A stretch of 60,000 bases of DNA from Nymphaea colorata (GCF_008831285.2 NC_045144.1:18493716-18553715), one strand, 5' to 3'. Positions 10,871-21,720 are shown, counted from the first letter of the stretch. The notes: generated by a model from the sequence alone, not told the origin. Program-made: numbers and translations.

Positions 10871-11766
10871 TGATACGTGCCTTATTTTGACACCATCGAG
10901 GACGGTCGAAGGGCTGGACGAGGGTGCAAGAGCAGAGCCAACCAGCGGCGCTAGTAGCAGCTGGGCACGCCGATTACCACCTGACAGGCTTATGTCTTCG
11001 TTGCCTTGTGAGGTTAGTCTCGGCGGGGAGTGCCGAGACCAGCAGGCCACAGCATTGCGCACGGCCGAGGATGGGCGCAAGCCCAAGAAGCGACTTGCAG
11101 GGTTGGGCACTAGCACCTATGTACGTAGGGCCAAGTGCATGCGAGTGAGTTGGACCACACGACACCTTGGCATGGTTCACGGTTCGACACTAATAGAACC
11201 CTTGGGCATTACTTATATGGCTGCAGTGGGAGGAGCGGGTGGAGCAGCTAAGGTCGAAAAAAGTGAGACAGGGTCCGGATCCGTAGAGAGAGTGGGCGTA
11301 ACCAGATCCAATCCAGGCGCCCTTTTGTTTAGGTTTATTTACTCTTTTGTACTGTCTCGGTTTGAGACGTCTCGGGTTAGGAGCTAAGTAAACTGAGACG
11401 CCTCTCATGTATATAAGCTTTGAAATTAGGGCTTTTTGGATTACGCTTGAATGAAGAATGAATTGATTTTCGTTTTGGGCGTCACTCTCTCTCTCTTCCC
11501 ATCTTCTCCTCAACCAAGTCGACTCGTCTTCCCGGCGGTGGCCGGATTGATTTCTTCTCACCCCTGGACCAGCGACGGCTGGTGTCTTTCTTTGATCCGA
11601 CGGCGTTAATCCTCCTCCTGTCCTCAATACTCTTTTCTTCTTCTCCCCAATCGGCCGAAGGAACATCTACCTCCCTGTTCAGCGGCAGATCAGAAAGTTG
11701 AAATCGATTTGCCTTGCTGAGCGTGATCTTGGGTAGAGATAGCACCTCGGCAGCGAGGTTCTATCA
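10871..11766 (+). repeat. 5' LTR
   Basis: It begins TGATACGTGCC and ends GGTTCTATCA. It is collinear with 13800-14681 over its whole length. By eye there are a few dozen substitutions plus a difference of about 15 bp near 11355 (an extra TTTGAGACGTCTCGG). Confidence 0.95.
11409..11418 (+). promoter_or_regulatory. LTR TATA box
   Basis: TGTATATAAG lies in the 5' LTR and is matched by TGTATATAAA in the 3' LTR (about 14322-14331). It is a plausible U3 promoter for the element. Confidence 0.5.
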
Positions 11767-11769
11767 ATT

Positions 11770-11781
11770 TGGTATCAGAGC
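11770..11781 (+). other. Primer-binding site (tRNA-iMet)
   Basis: TGGTATCAGAGC is complementary to the 3' end of plant initiator tRNA-Met, the usual primer of plant LTR retrotransposons. It lies three bases after the 5' LTR end and fixes the element's plus orientation. Confidence 0.92.
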
Positions 11782-11929
11782 CGACGCTCACGGCGGTGAA
11801 TCGAAGTTGCAGACGACATACATTGGCTTTCCCAAGTGAGACAGAAAACCCAGAGATAAAAATCATTGGCGCTGATTCTCTGAAAAGATTCGTCTGTCGA
11901 GTAGTAGACCATTGGATTCGCCTATCAAG

Positions 11930-12935
11930 CTTCTTCCAGCAAATTTTCCAAATTTTTGAGGCTGTGGTTGGCAAGAAATCGATTTTTGAAGAGGCACGGT
12001 TTCTCAGGCGGTGTTTTCCCCAATTTCGGTGACCACCGAGCACTCCGGCGATGATTCCGACCACCAGCGGAATCAAAACGTCTTGATGACGATACAGGAG
12101 ATTCCCGACAAATTTTCGAGCAAAACGAGCCCAAGAACGCTAAATTTGGCTCAGAAATGAGTCTGGAATAGCGGTTTGAAGTTTCCAGGTGAGTTCTGCC
12201 GTTTTTCTGGCGAGGCGGGCATTTCCCGACGAAATCGACGTTTTCGGCCGCCGTGTTCTTCAGTCCCCGGCAGTGCCCTGTGTATCAGTGTCTCAAAGCG
12301 CAACGGATCACCAGGATTCGCGTGTCCCGTAGAATCTACCATCACCGTGTCCTGTTTTCTCGTCGAATCCTGCCACGAGTCCTACTCCACCGCATTTTGA
12401 GCTGTCACCGTGTCCTGCACAACACGTGTCGGCCCTTCTACAACGCAGGCGACTACGTGTCCCCGTGTCCAGAGATTTATTGCACGTGTCAGGGGCCTGG
12501 GCCTGGACACCACCCGAATACACTCAGAAGCCTTCTCAGTCCGCCAGAAATCCAGAATCATCATCAACTTTTGGAAACCGATGCTGATTGCTCAGATCTC
12601 AGAATTTGACGAGTCTAGATCCTTGGAAAGCCCCAGATGTCTACTATTTGTCAGTCTAAGTTTCAACAATTTTGGACAACTGTGCAGGGAGATATGGATT
12701 TTTGAACAGACACTGGTCTGAGGCGTTTCCGGTGGACTGAAACTTGTCTGCGACCAGCGTTGAGGCGTCACTTTGGGCTCAACGACCTGCTAGTAGGTAC
12801 TGAATCTGATAACGAGCTTGATGCATTGGAAAGCCTCAGATGTCTAGAATTTTTCAGTCCAACTTTCACGAATTTTGGACCACCCTGCGAGAAGATATCG
12901 ATTTTTGAAAAAGCAAAGGTTTCTGGAACAGCTAA
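11930..12935 (+). repeat. Three diverged leader repeats in the LTR element
   Basis: Segments near 11930-12005, 12610-12720 and 12800-12925 share a pattern: a glutamate-codon-rich start, TTGGAAAGCC.CAGATGTCTA (last two copies), AATTTTGGAC or similar, and ATCGATTTTTGAA then a GGTTTCT-like word. They lie between the PBS and the FHA-like frame. They have no coding meaning that I can see. Confidence 0.55.
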
Positions 12936-12943
12936 CAGAGAAT

Positions 12944-13819
12944 ATGAGTGCAATGGACTTAGTTTTTGGCGTCTACGCGAGAGACAAACACCTACAAGAT
13001 ATAGTGTTGATTTCGGATTCAGAAATCAACCAAGAACCGAGGATGGAGATCTGGACGACAGTAAGAAACCTTAATTGCGACTTGGTGTTCCAACACCCTA
13101 GCATCCACGGGTTCCACTTTGAACTCGAGGTCGACAAGGTGAGCCGGCGAGTTTGGGTGACAAACATGACGCTTACGGGGAAATTAAGTGTAGCAGAGAT
13201 TGTGATAAGACCCCAATGCACCGAGCTGTGCTACCCAGGCGAGATCCTCAAGGTAGGAGACTCCAGCCGGAGTTTTAAGCTAAAAATGATTCCTTCGGTC
13301 TCTGGCCAAAAAGAAGCGAGTTATGACAGCAAGTACCAAGAGCCGTATGTTGACAGTTCGGTGCCACAAGCAACGCAGCAGCTTTGTGAGAAAATTATTG
13401 AGGTCATCAACGAACTGCAAGCCAAATGGAAACAAGATAAAATCACCACAAGTTCGACGGTTGAGTATGACACCACAGCCATGAAAGAGTCATTGTTACC
13501 ACGGTCCTTCAATCTTCAGTGTATGGTCAAGCCTAATGAGGGTGGTAATGATATTTCGGAGAGCTTGTTGAACAGTCTACAAAGGACATCAATGCAGGAG
13601 ATAGCCACTAGTTCGATAAGTGACCAAGGAGAGCATGTCGAAGAGATTCCAGGATGCACAAAGAAGAAACTTGTTCCAACGCCTTGGAAGGGAGGGCCAA
13701 AACATAACAGCATGGGATCACAGAAAGGGTATAGTCTATCATCCAAGAAGATAACCTCATACGAGCTTGGGGTCAAGCTCGGTCTAAGGAAGGTGGATCT
13801 GATACGTGCCTTATTTTGA
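12944..13819 (+). CDS. FHA-like ORF captured in LTR element (291 aa)
   Basis: The frame is open from ATG 12944 to a TGA inside the 3' LTR (13817-13819), so the last residues (LIRALF) come from the LTR. Residues about 5-120 fit a plant FHA domain of the PS1 (PARALLEL SPINDLE 1) type: a short N-terminal strand pair (VFGVYARDKHLQDIVLI), then NLNCDLVFQHPSIHGFHFEL, VWVTNMTLTGK, IVIRP, and PGEILKVGDSSRSFKLKMIP. The core HPSI..FH and the GD.S..F.L end are kept. Phosphopeptide-binding positions look altered: the usual GR, SRFH and NG read VR, HGFH and TG. The remaining 170 residues are hydrophilic and not recognised. There is no intron within the FHA part, as expected for RNA-mediated capture. Family call is from pattern only; a related fold is possible. 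Confidence 0.65.
   Translation: MSAMDLVFGVYARDKHLQDIVLISDSEINQEPRMEIWTTVRNLNCDLVFQHPSIHGFHFELEVDKVSRRVWVTNMTLTGKLSVAEIVIRPQCTELCYPGEILKVGDSSRSFKLKMIPSVSGQKEASYDSKYQEPYVDSSVPQATQQLCEKIIEVINELQAKWKQDKITTSSTVEYDTTAMKESLLPRSFNLQCMVKPNEGGNDISESLLNSLQRTSMQEIATSSISDQGEHVEEIPGCTKKKLVPTPWKGGPKHNSMGSQKGYSLSSKKITSYELGVKLGLRKVDLIRALF
13784..13799 (+). other. Polypurine tract candidate
   Basis: AAGGAAGGTGGATC directly precedes the TGATACG start of the 3' LTR. It is purine-rich but short and is imperfect at its last bases. Confidence 0.45.
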
Positions 13820-14681
13820 CACCATCGAGGACGGTCGAAGGCCTAGACGAGGGTGCAAGAGCGGAGTCGACCAGCGGCGTTAGTAGCAGCTGGGCACGCC
13901 GATTACCACCTGACAGGCTTATGTCTTCGTTGCCTTGTGAGGTTAGTCTCGGCGGGGAATGCCAAGAGCAGCAGGCCGCAGCATTGCGCACGGCCGAGGA
14001 TCGGCGCAAACCCAAGAAGCGACTTGCAGGGTTGGGCACTAGCACCTATGTGCGTAGGGCCAAGTGCACGCGAGTGAGTTGGACCACACGACACCTTGGC
14101 ATGGTTCACGTTTCGACACTAATAGAACCCTTGGGCATTACTTATATGGCTGCAGTGAGAGGAGCGGGTGGAGCAGCTAAGGTCGAAAAATGTGAGACAG
14201 GGTCCAGATCCGTAGAGAGAGCGGGCGCAACCAGATCCAATCCAGGTACCCTTTTGTTTAGGTTTATTTACTCTTTTGTACCGTCTCGGGTTAGGAGCTA
14301 AGTGAACTGAGACGCTTCTCATGTATATAAACTTTGAAATTAGGGCTTTTTGGATTACGCTTGAATGAAGAATGAATTGATTTTCGTTTTGGGTGTCACT
14401 CTCTCTCTCTCATCCCATCTTCTCCTCAACCAAGTCGACTCGTCTTCCCGGCAGCGGCCGGATTGATTTCTTCTCACCCCTGGACCAGCGACGGCTGGTG
14501 TCTTTCTTTGATCTGACGGCGTCAATCCTCCTTCCGTCCTCAATACTCTTTTCTTCTCTCCCCAATCGGCCGAAGGAACATCTGCCTCCTTGTTCAGCGG
14601 CAGATCAGAAAGTTGAAATAGATTTGCCTTGCTAAGCGTGATCTTGGGTAGAGATAGCGCCTCGGCAGCGAGGTTCTATCA
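13800..14681 (+). repeat. 3' LTR
   Basis: It begins TGATACGTGCC and ends TTCTATCA, collinear with the 5' LTR. It lacks the 15-bp TTTGAGACGTCTCGG stretch. Its first 20 bases provide the stop codon of the captured reading frame. Confidence 0.95.
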
Positions 14682-14798
14682 TAAGCTGAAGGGGAAAAGG
14701 AAAAAATAAGAAAGCTGAGGGGTGAAAGGGAAAAATAAAAAGGGAAAAAGAGAGAGGATGGCGGGAAGTTAACCCCCATTTTTTTTAAAAGACGTTTT

Positions 14799-14955
14799 TG
14801 CCATTAAAAGGAGTGTTTAAGTTAAGAAAAACCAATTCTTTTACAAATATTACATGTGCGTCATCTTCAAAAAGATGTTTTTTCCATTAAAAGGAGCGTC
14901 CAAGTTAAAAAAAACCAATTCTTTTACAAATATTACACACGTGTCATTTCTTTAA
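14799..14955. repeat. Tandem duplication of about 80 bp
   Basis: Two adjacent copies of a unit containing CATTAAAAGGAGYGT, CCAATTCTTTTACAAATATT and a CGTGTCATTT-like end. It lies in the right part of the ACG-rich outer element. Confidence 0.75.
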
Positions 14956-14987
14956 AAAAACTCACTCTTTAAAAAAACGTGGAAGAC

Positions 14988-15022
14988 GCGTATAAAACGC
15001 GTTTAATACGCGTTTTATACGC
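14988..15022. repeat. 35-bp near-perfect palindrome
   Basis: The arm GCGTATAAAACGCGT (14988-15002) and its exact reverse complement (15008-15022) flank a 5-base TTAAT spacer. It is within the outer ACG-rich element, which also holds several looser copies of the same words. Confidence 0.95.
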
Positions 15023-15150
15023 ATCTTTTATTTTTTACCCTTTTTTTTTAAAACGCGTTATATTCCCGTTTTATACGAAGATGTTGTTTTTAACGTTTAA
15101 TAAGCGTTATTTTTAAAATAACGCCGTTTTTTTCAAATAACGTTTAATGT

Positions 15151-15740
15151 CGTATTCGATTCATAATTTCTTTCATTGTGATGACACAATTAATTAATTA
15201 ACTTGCGATGTACATGCAAATAATTTGCTTGGACTTACACAGGAGAAAATTTAATCGATTTTTAGATTGAAAATAAGATTGACATCTCCATTCCCTATGA
15301 GCCAGGTACTCGACCCATGTACAAGAGAACTCCCGATAAACATGGCTGCCATGAAAAGCGCCTCGGTCGGCAAATGAAATCACATCCACGACAACATCTA
15401 CAAGGGGGTTGGCAAAATGAACATGCCCAAGGCTAGTAAGTAGGTCAGTACAAGCTGAAGCATAATGGGGGCCTCACCATGTGACAGGAAAAATAGGCTT
15501 GGAAGGGAATGAGGGAAAGCTTTAACCTTCACTTGGGTGGTAGGTTCAACCTCCTGCTCTCCAGAAATCACATGCATGTACACCAATATTAGATCAAGAT
15601 GGTGTTGTGCAATGATTTTTCTCAGGTCTCAAAAGTAATCTCATTCAAGCAACACCACATAACAAAACATTATTAAAAAAAAAAAAGGAATTAGTTGATA
15701 TATAGTGCGGACTACAAACGATGACAGTCTGATTAGATGA
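15151..15740. other. 3' flank of neprosin B
   Basis: GATTCATAATTTCTTTCATT at the left edge has counterparts at 24590 (C) and 31420 (D), so the duplicated units start here. AACATGGCTGCCATGA at 15339-15354 and GATGGTGTTGTGCAATGA near 15598 match copy A. No independent gene is supported. Confidence 0.6.
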
Positions 15741-18700
15741 TCAAGGACATTTTACTCTATCATAACCAGGGCCACCGAATGTTATATGCTGGCCATACTC
15801 TTCGTTAGATTGCCAATATCTTAGATCATAGCAGTCGGGATCGTCGACGCCTACATTGATCGCTTGGGGAGCATCATAACGATCCAGGTCGAGGTCGTAT
15901 AAGGCCATGTTACGGATGTATGCAACCCTCCCTATCGGTTCGCTCGAGAAATGGCCATTCCCCATCTGGGTGGACGTGTGCCTTCCCCTTGTCCGCCGAT
16001 TCACTACCTCACCTCCCCATATAACCTTGTTTGCCCTCCGAGCTCTGTAGTTTGATTTTGGCCAATAGCCGATCATGGTTTCATCCACCCAAAGTCCCCA
16101 GTCTTGATCTTCATCCTGCTAAACATGAAAATGCATTAGAAATCAATTAATCAATATGACATAACTTTTCTCCGATCTTTGCCTAGCTAAGTTGTTATTC
16201 TTTATTTAGTTTTTGGGTTTGGAAGATTTCTCAGTGTGAAGCAATTGGAACTTGGAATTTGAACGATATTTTATTACAACTAATAAGCCAAAGTGTTGAC
16301 TCTTGACCGCCCAAGAAGAGAGCTGAAACCCCTACCCAATCCCTTGTAAAATATAGGTTCTGCTCTAGTTTCTCAAATTGCATGTCAATGCATCCCACCC
16401 TCCTCTTTGGTAGCACAAAGAATTGACATTGACACCCTGGACATTTGAAACATGAACTGGTCACCTATCAACCCCACCCTCATTATTACACCAACCCCTT
16501 AGGAACTATTAATTTCATGTTCAATTCTTTTACTAGTTGAAGGCAGCTTAGAGCTTAATTTGTGCTATGATATGGCTGATACAAGTTCTTAATACGTTGG
16601 TTGGTACATGACATATATTAATTGATTTGGCATTAGATTGTCTTATATATAAATAAAAATTATATATGCATATATATATGCTAATGGTTCAGCCGATATT
16701 AGTGTATAAGTTGCATTGGTTGAAAAAATATTAGGCTTTGGAGCCAAAATTGGGCTCATCTTTTAGTACAACTGAGAACTGCTTTTGTTCGATCCATATA
16801 AACACACATACAAACACAAACACGCACATATACACGAGGACAAATTAATGACTTAATTATTATCTGAGAACAGGATGGTGAAAAAGAAATTTGGTACGCA
16901 CCTGTTTGATGACGATTTCAATTTCAGTGTTATCCCCATCGATAGTTGAACAATCAAGTCGCATGCCGAAGGGCATATCATCATCTACTCTTCTGAATTG
17001 CAGACGATTGTTTGGTAGTTGTGATCTGCGGTTGTCATTATAGAGCCATGTGTTGTACTCGTCATTCTGTTGAAACCAAGGAAATATAACAACTCTCAGC
17101 ATTCGCAATACATATATATCTCCAAATTTATGCTGTTTCTACTAGTTGCACGACGACCATTTAGTTATCAGAAAACAATTAAGCAGCCTATTTGTTCCTT
17201 CACATATAAGTGGAAATAGCTTGAAAAAGAGGGATTTTAAAGGTGTGGCAGGAAAACATCGCTGAATCCCTTTTCAGCACATCTACAACTTCACAGCCAG
17301 TCGAGGAAGAAATGGAGCCATAGGCATAAGTGATAGGAGACGAAAGCTAGAGTCTCCCATAAGTAAAATACTTACATGAATTGTGAATAGGATAAAAAAT
17401 ATATCGCTACATATAATTCTTGATCCAAAACTAGAGTGATATTTATCCAATCTTTATTTTACTTTTTATATATGATTTCAAAACTCAAGGCCTAATTGAC
17501 TGTTAAAGTAACCTAGAAAGTTGTACGTGCTCTGCAAAGCCATCCCTATATATCTTGCAGACTGTATGGCAAAAAGTAAAGTTCTACTCACATTCCTATT
17601 GACATCCGATAGACAGTGATGATGTACGATGTCCACAACCAGCTACTTGAATTATTACCAATAAAAGGAAATATATAATTGCATGCATAAAGGACGATCT
17701 TTTCATATACTAAGGCTTCTTAATTTGACGCCCTTTAGCTATCGCCGTATTCTAGAGTCATTTTTCTATAAAACTAAATATAATAATGTGATTTTGGTTC
17801 TACAAGCCGTCTTTAGAGTAGTTTCACCATTAAAGTCAATGAGTGAAACAAGTATTTTGCATTTGCTATTGGGAGATCATGTATTATAGGTGCTCATAAA
17901 ACACACCCTTGGAGCACATTTTTGTCATTTTCCACACGAGATATAGAATGAAAAATTAAGTACTTCAGTAGTCAATTTTACCAGCTCAAATTCTCTCACT
18001 AGTTAGTCCCACCTGCTTCATTCCAATTTACAAATATACTTTTAGCACCAGTTGCACTATGAATTATAATTGCTAGGCAAAAACAATTACCGTGGTGAAG
18101 ATGAAAAACCGCGTTCTTGTATCTCCATATAAACTAGGATTGACCTTCACCATAACAAAGACAAAAAGGTTAAACAAAAATGGAAAGAAAGCAAACAAAT
18201 GAAGCTAACTTCAATTATTAAAAAGATGCGATCATCTCTTGTCTTGATGTGAACAAAGGAATGAAACGTACCATCCAACCTGCTTCCAGTGACATAGAAA
18301 GGTCATTCGACGTTTCACTTAAAACCCATATTTGCGATAAACTCATCTCACTATTGTGCTCAAGCGTAGGTCGCCAAACACTTAAAGTTCCTTCTGCTCC
18401 TCCATATCTTCCATTTACGGAAGCTTGTGCATACTGTAATCCATGTATATGTTAAAGAAACCAATACATTATAAGGCCCTTGTCGATCAGGAACAACACA
18501 CAAGATAAGAAAAGGTGCATGAAAGATCAATAAATGGTAAGAAGAAGCAAAAAAAGAAGTGACAAAAGGGTATATGATAGATATCAGACCTCACGTACTG
18601 AAGCATCGTTATCAACCAGCGGCTTTGTGGTTTTTGATCTGAGAAACGATCTGGCACGTAAACTTGCAAAATCTTCGATGGCACTGAAATTGAGCGGCCC

Positions 18701-20179
18701 TGCCTTGGTGGCCTTGAGAACCGGAAAACTTCCCGGTGGGCAGCTTTCGTTTCCTAGTGCTCTGGTCTTTCTCAGCTTCTTGCTACTTGCCGATTCATGA
18801 TCAGAACTGTTAGTTGTTATTGTTCCTTGTAGCGAAGAATTTTCCCTCAACTGTATCTTTCTTCTAATTGAAAGGTCCTTCATCCTATGCTGATTATGAA
18901 GTTTGATGCAATCATAGATGTCTCCATCATGTACCTGAAAATCAGCAGAAGGTATTAGTGACAGATCAAGTTAGGGAAGCAAGGACTTCTAGCCTTGCTT
19001 AAATTTGCAAATTTCAGATTTTCTAAGCAATTATTTTTCAGTCTGTTTTTGAACAATTTGATGAAACAGTTTCTGCCCCTTCCTTTAGTGGACATGGGAT
19101 CCAAATAGAACTCAGAAGATCTTGCTTTCACGTTCCAAGTTTAGACTTTATTACTCAGTAAGAATGGACATAGATTGAAAAATTACTATCTATGGCTTCA
19201 CATTAGTTGGTGCACCCATGGATAAAAAAAAAAAAAAAAGAGTTTTAAAGGTTATGAAATATTCGACTCATCATCAGCAGTAGAGCTAAGAATTTTTCAT
19301 TGTAGCGGCCAAACTCTAGTTTTAAAACTTTAACAGAAACCATTTTTTTTTCAAATTTTTTTATATAGATTAAACTAAAGTTGTTAAAATTTACAAATAA
19401 AATTTGTATTTTCTGAAAATCTAATGGGAGGCCATGGCCCCTGCCCACCCACCTTGCCCTGCCAACCATAAAGTTGGTCCAGGCAATGCTAATGCTCAAC
19501 CCAGTAAGAGAAAGGAGCTGTTGACAACTCCCAGGATATCGACTGTGATGATTGTTATAGGAATAAAATTGCAACTTTGCTAATGCCAATAGGTGAGTCA
19601 GCTTTTATTTATCAATAATCATTCAGCCATGTTAGCCTATTGTGTCTTTTAGGTTTTCTATTTAACAGCAATTAAAAGCTATTTTAAATTAATATAAATC
19701 AAGATATGTATTAGATTGTGCCGCTTCTAGGTTTCAAGAGCATGTGAAACTGATATTAGTAAAACAAATACAGAAAGGTGAAGTGTCCGAGCTGCTAGAA
19801 ATTTCTGGCTAAGGGGCATTAATATTTTAAATTTTAAAATTAAAAATGCACTTATATATAAATAAATAAAAAATTAAGGTGGTATCCATGTATAAATATC
19901 GCAATTATTGTGTCTGGCGCGGGCAATGGCCAACATCAGCCCACACTTTGCCTTCGCTACTAAGAGGGCATGATGACAAAAAGTGTGAGAAATCAAAGGG
20001 GGCAGGTTATACACCGTGATGGTCTTGATCGGAATCTCCTTTCGATTATGTTTTCCTCCCTCGAGCATGTGTCTGCTGCCTTTGCTCAACAGCGCATGAT
20101 TGAACAAGATGATCAAAAGGAGAGGCAAGCACAAAGTTTTAGTGCTCATATCGAAGCCTTTAAGCGTTCTAGAATGCAT
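15741..20179 (-). CDS. Neprosin-family peptidase, copy B (421 aa, 6 exons)
   Basis: Sister of copy A with the same fused second exon. Exons on the minus strand: 20015-20179, 18590-18934, 18272-18433, 18091-18144, 16902-17066 and 15741-16115, all GT-AG and in phase 0. The signal peptide is around TLCLPLLLIILFNHALL. The propeptide has GDIYDC and ESCPPGSFPV; the mature domain has YGGAEG, LEAGWM, YGDTRTRFF, MPFGMRLDC, WGGEVVNRR, TSTQMGNGHF, DCYDLRYW and a CP end. Both family glutamates are kept. The ATG at 20179 aligns with the starts of C and D (MHSR, MQFK, MQST). Family role: secreted endopeptidase cutting at proline, made with an N-terminal activation peptide. No frame damage seen. Confidence 0.88.
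19275..19470. mobile_element. hAT-like MITE insertion upstream of neprosin B exon 2
   Basis: It starts CAGCAGTAGAGCTAAGAATTT and ends near GGCCCCTGCCCACCCACC. Copy A (9048-9080) and copy C (28440-28470) have the same flanks, GACTCATCATAAAGTTGG and similar, without this insert. This shows it is an insertion in the first intron after the A/B split. The ends resemble the CAGGGGCGGAGC family at 28693-28859. Confidence 0.6.
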
Positions 20180-20232
20180 GATAAATTCCAAAATCTAGCA
20201 TTGAGTGGTCCTCAAAGTGAAGCAATTGCCAT

Positions 20233-20238
20233 CTTATA
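20233..20238 (-). promoter_or_regulatory. TATA box, neprosin B
   Basis: Minus-strand ACTATAAGATGGCAATTGC, identical to copy A, about 54 nt before the ATG. Confidence 0.6.
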
Positions 20239-20239
20239 G

Positions 20240-21720
20240 TAAATAAAAAGTGATGTTTTTAGGGAAAGAAAAACACTTGGTAAGGCCACAAATTAGAATC
20301 AGAAGACCATAAAACCAAATCCTTTCTTTCTTCAAATAGAGAAAATGGCCTCGTTTTGTGAACCCCAGATTGTGTAACTTCACTCATTTTAGTTTATATT
20401 GGATACCATGCATTTTTACATTTGGTTGGCAAATCTTTCCTATATAAGTGACATTAATTCAATGTCAAAATTGATTCTTAATGATATCAGAGGCAAAACT
20501 TACGAAGTCTTTTCTTTAAAATATTTCGACAATTCGCTAAATATGCCTCGCGTGCTTGTTTGAAAGAAAAGGATGGTAAGTGAAGGGAAAAGGCCATAAA
20601 ATCCCGATGTATGCTGTGAATGAGAAAATAATTCCTTCTTCTGTCTTCTTCTCCTTCTTCTTTTAAGTTTTCCATTGGCAGACGTTGTTCAAGGAACTGG
20701 TTTGATGTGTCTTTTGTGATGAGGTACTTTTACAAGATATTTTAGATGAAATATAGTGTAGACCAAGCACCAAAAAACTTATACACCAACTTTCGCTTGC
20801 ATGTATCCCAAAAAACAAACAGAATGCTAAATATTTGCTCAAGTCCTCTTATGCATATATACCTTGAATGATTATCTAAGACTAAGCTTATAATCTAAAA
20901 TTAAATGCAGCTAAGTCTGTTCCGGGAGAAGTTAAACTCGAAGATGTAACCCATGTGAGCCCATTCGGACAAGATCAAATGCAAATGAAAACGAAATTCA
21001 TCCTAAATATGCAATTGCAAAACTAATTGCGACCCAATCAACTATGTAGAAGAGATCCGTAGAAGGTTTTGGCCAAATGTGTGAGGCCCATGGGACTCTA
21101 ATCTAACGAAATGCAATCCTATCGATTAGGATAAACATTACTAATTATCGTAATTAATGGAAGTGTTACATTTTCAGAAAGTGTTTATCGTCAAAGTGAT
21201 CGCTTATATCAACGTATCAAACATACAAAATAACGACCACTTTTGTATCAAAGCATAAAAAAATTCACAAGCATAGAGGGGCAGAACTAGAAATTTTTAT
21301 GAGGGTGGCTAAAATACAGTTTCAAAATTTTAATATGAGTCAAAATATAATTTTTCAAAATTTTATATAAGATACTTGAAATATGCTCTCCACCTTCCCT
21401 CTTTCGATTTCCAACTCGTAGAGATATGCTCCCTACCTTCTCTCTCTCTCTCTCTCTCATTCATAAACACCCGCTCGTTTTCTCTCTCTCTATCTCTCTT
21501 TTATTTTTTTTCAACCTTTTGTGTTTTATATGAATATTCTTTTATATTTTTTTCTGTCCTTTCAGATTATGCTGCGAAAATGACGACATCGTCTCTAGTT
21601 TCTACTATTTATTGTGGGTTGTACACTTTCCTTTTGTCTTCTTCTCGCTTTAATTTGTTTTCTGATTTCTCTTTTTCATTCTTGCAAAATTTATTTTTAT
21701 TTCATTTTCTTTGTTGATAT
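20240..21720. other. 5' flank of neprosin B
   Basis: The first 500 bp match the upstream region of copy A. A piece of the GGCAGAACTAGAAATTTTT family sits at about 21270-21370. CT-rich sequence (21438-21510) and the block shared with 10400-10550 follow. No gene is supported. Confidence 0.5.

Larger units (their letters stand above)
10871..14681 (+). mobile_element. Non-autonomous LTR retrotransposon carrying an FHA-like ORF
   Basis: Complete 3.8-kb element: two direct LTRs (896 and 882 bp) beginning TGATACG and ending TTCTATCA, an initiator tRNA-Met primer-binding site two or three bases after the 5' LTR, an internal region of about 2 kb, and a purine-rich stretch before the 3' LTR. Flanks GAAGC (10866-10870) and TAAGC (14682-14686) are a likely 5-bp target duplication with one mismatch. 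I see no gag, protease, integrase, RT or RNase H. The internal region instead carries a 291-codon frame that resembles a plant FHA domain. It is therefore a LARD-like element that needs another element for mobility. Confidence 0.9.
10568..15150. mobile_element. ACG-rich outer element split by an LTR element
   Basis: The left part (10568-10870) has two copies of GTATAATACGGCGA followed by A-runs. The right part (14682-15150) has many ACG/CGT plus TTTTATACG words and ends in GTCGTATTCGA. The two ends are loosely inverted (CGAGTATAATACGGCG against CGAATACGACATTAAACG). Without the LTR element it would be about 770 bp. It ends exactly where the conserved 3' flank of neprosin B begins. A DNA transposon is the likely explanation, but the ends are too diverged to be sure. 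Confidence 0.4.

Noticed and set aside
10887-11387. A 166-codon frame within the 5' LTR, with a 161-codon counterpart in the 3' LTR
   Set aside because: Overlapping frames on both strands exist because the LTR is GC-rich. The encoded text has no domain, and the indel between LTRs changes it, so it is treated as LTR sequence.
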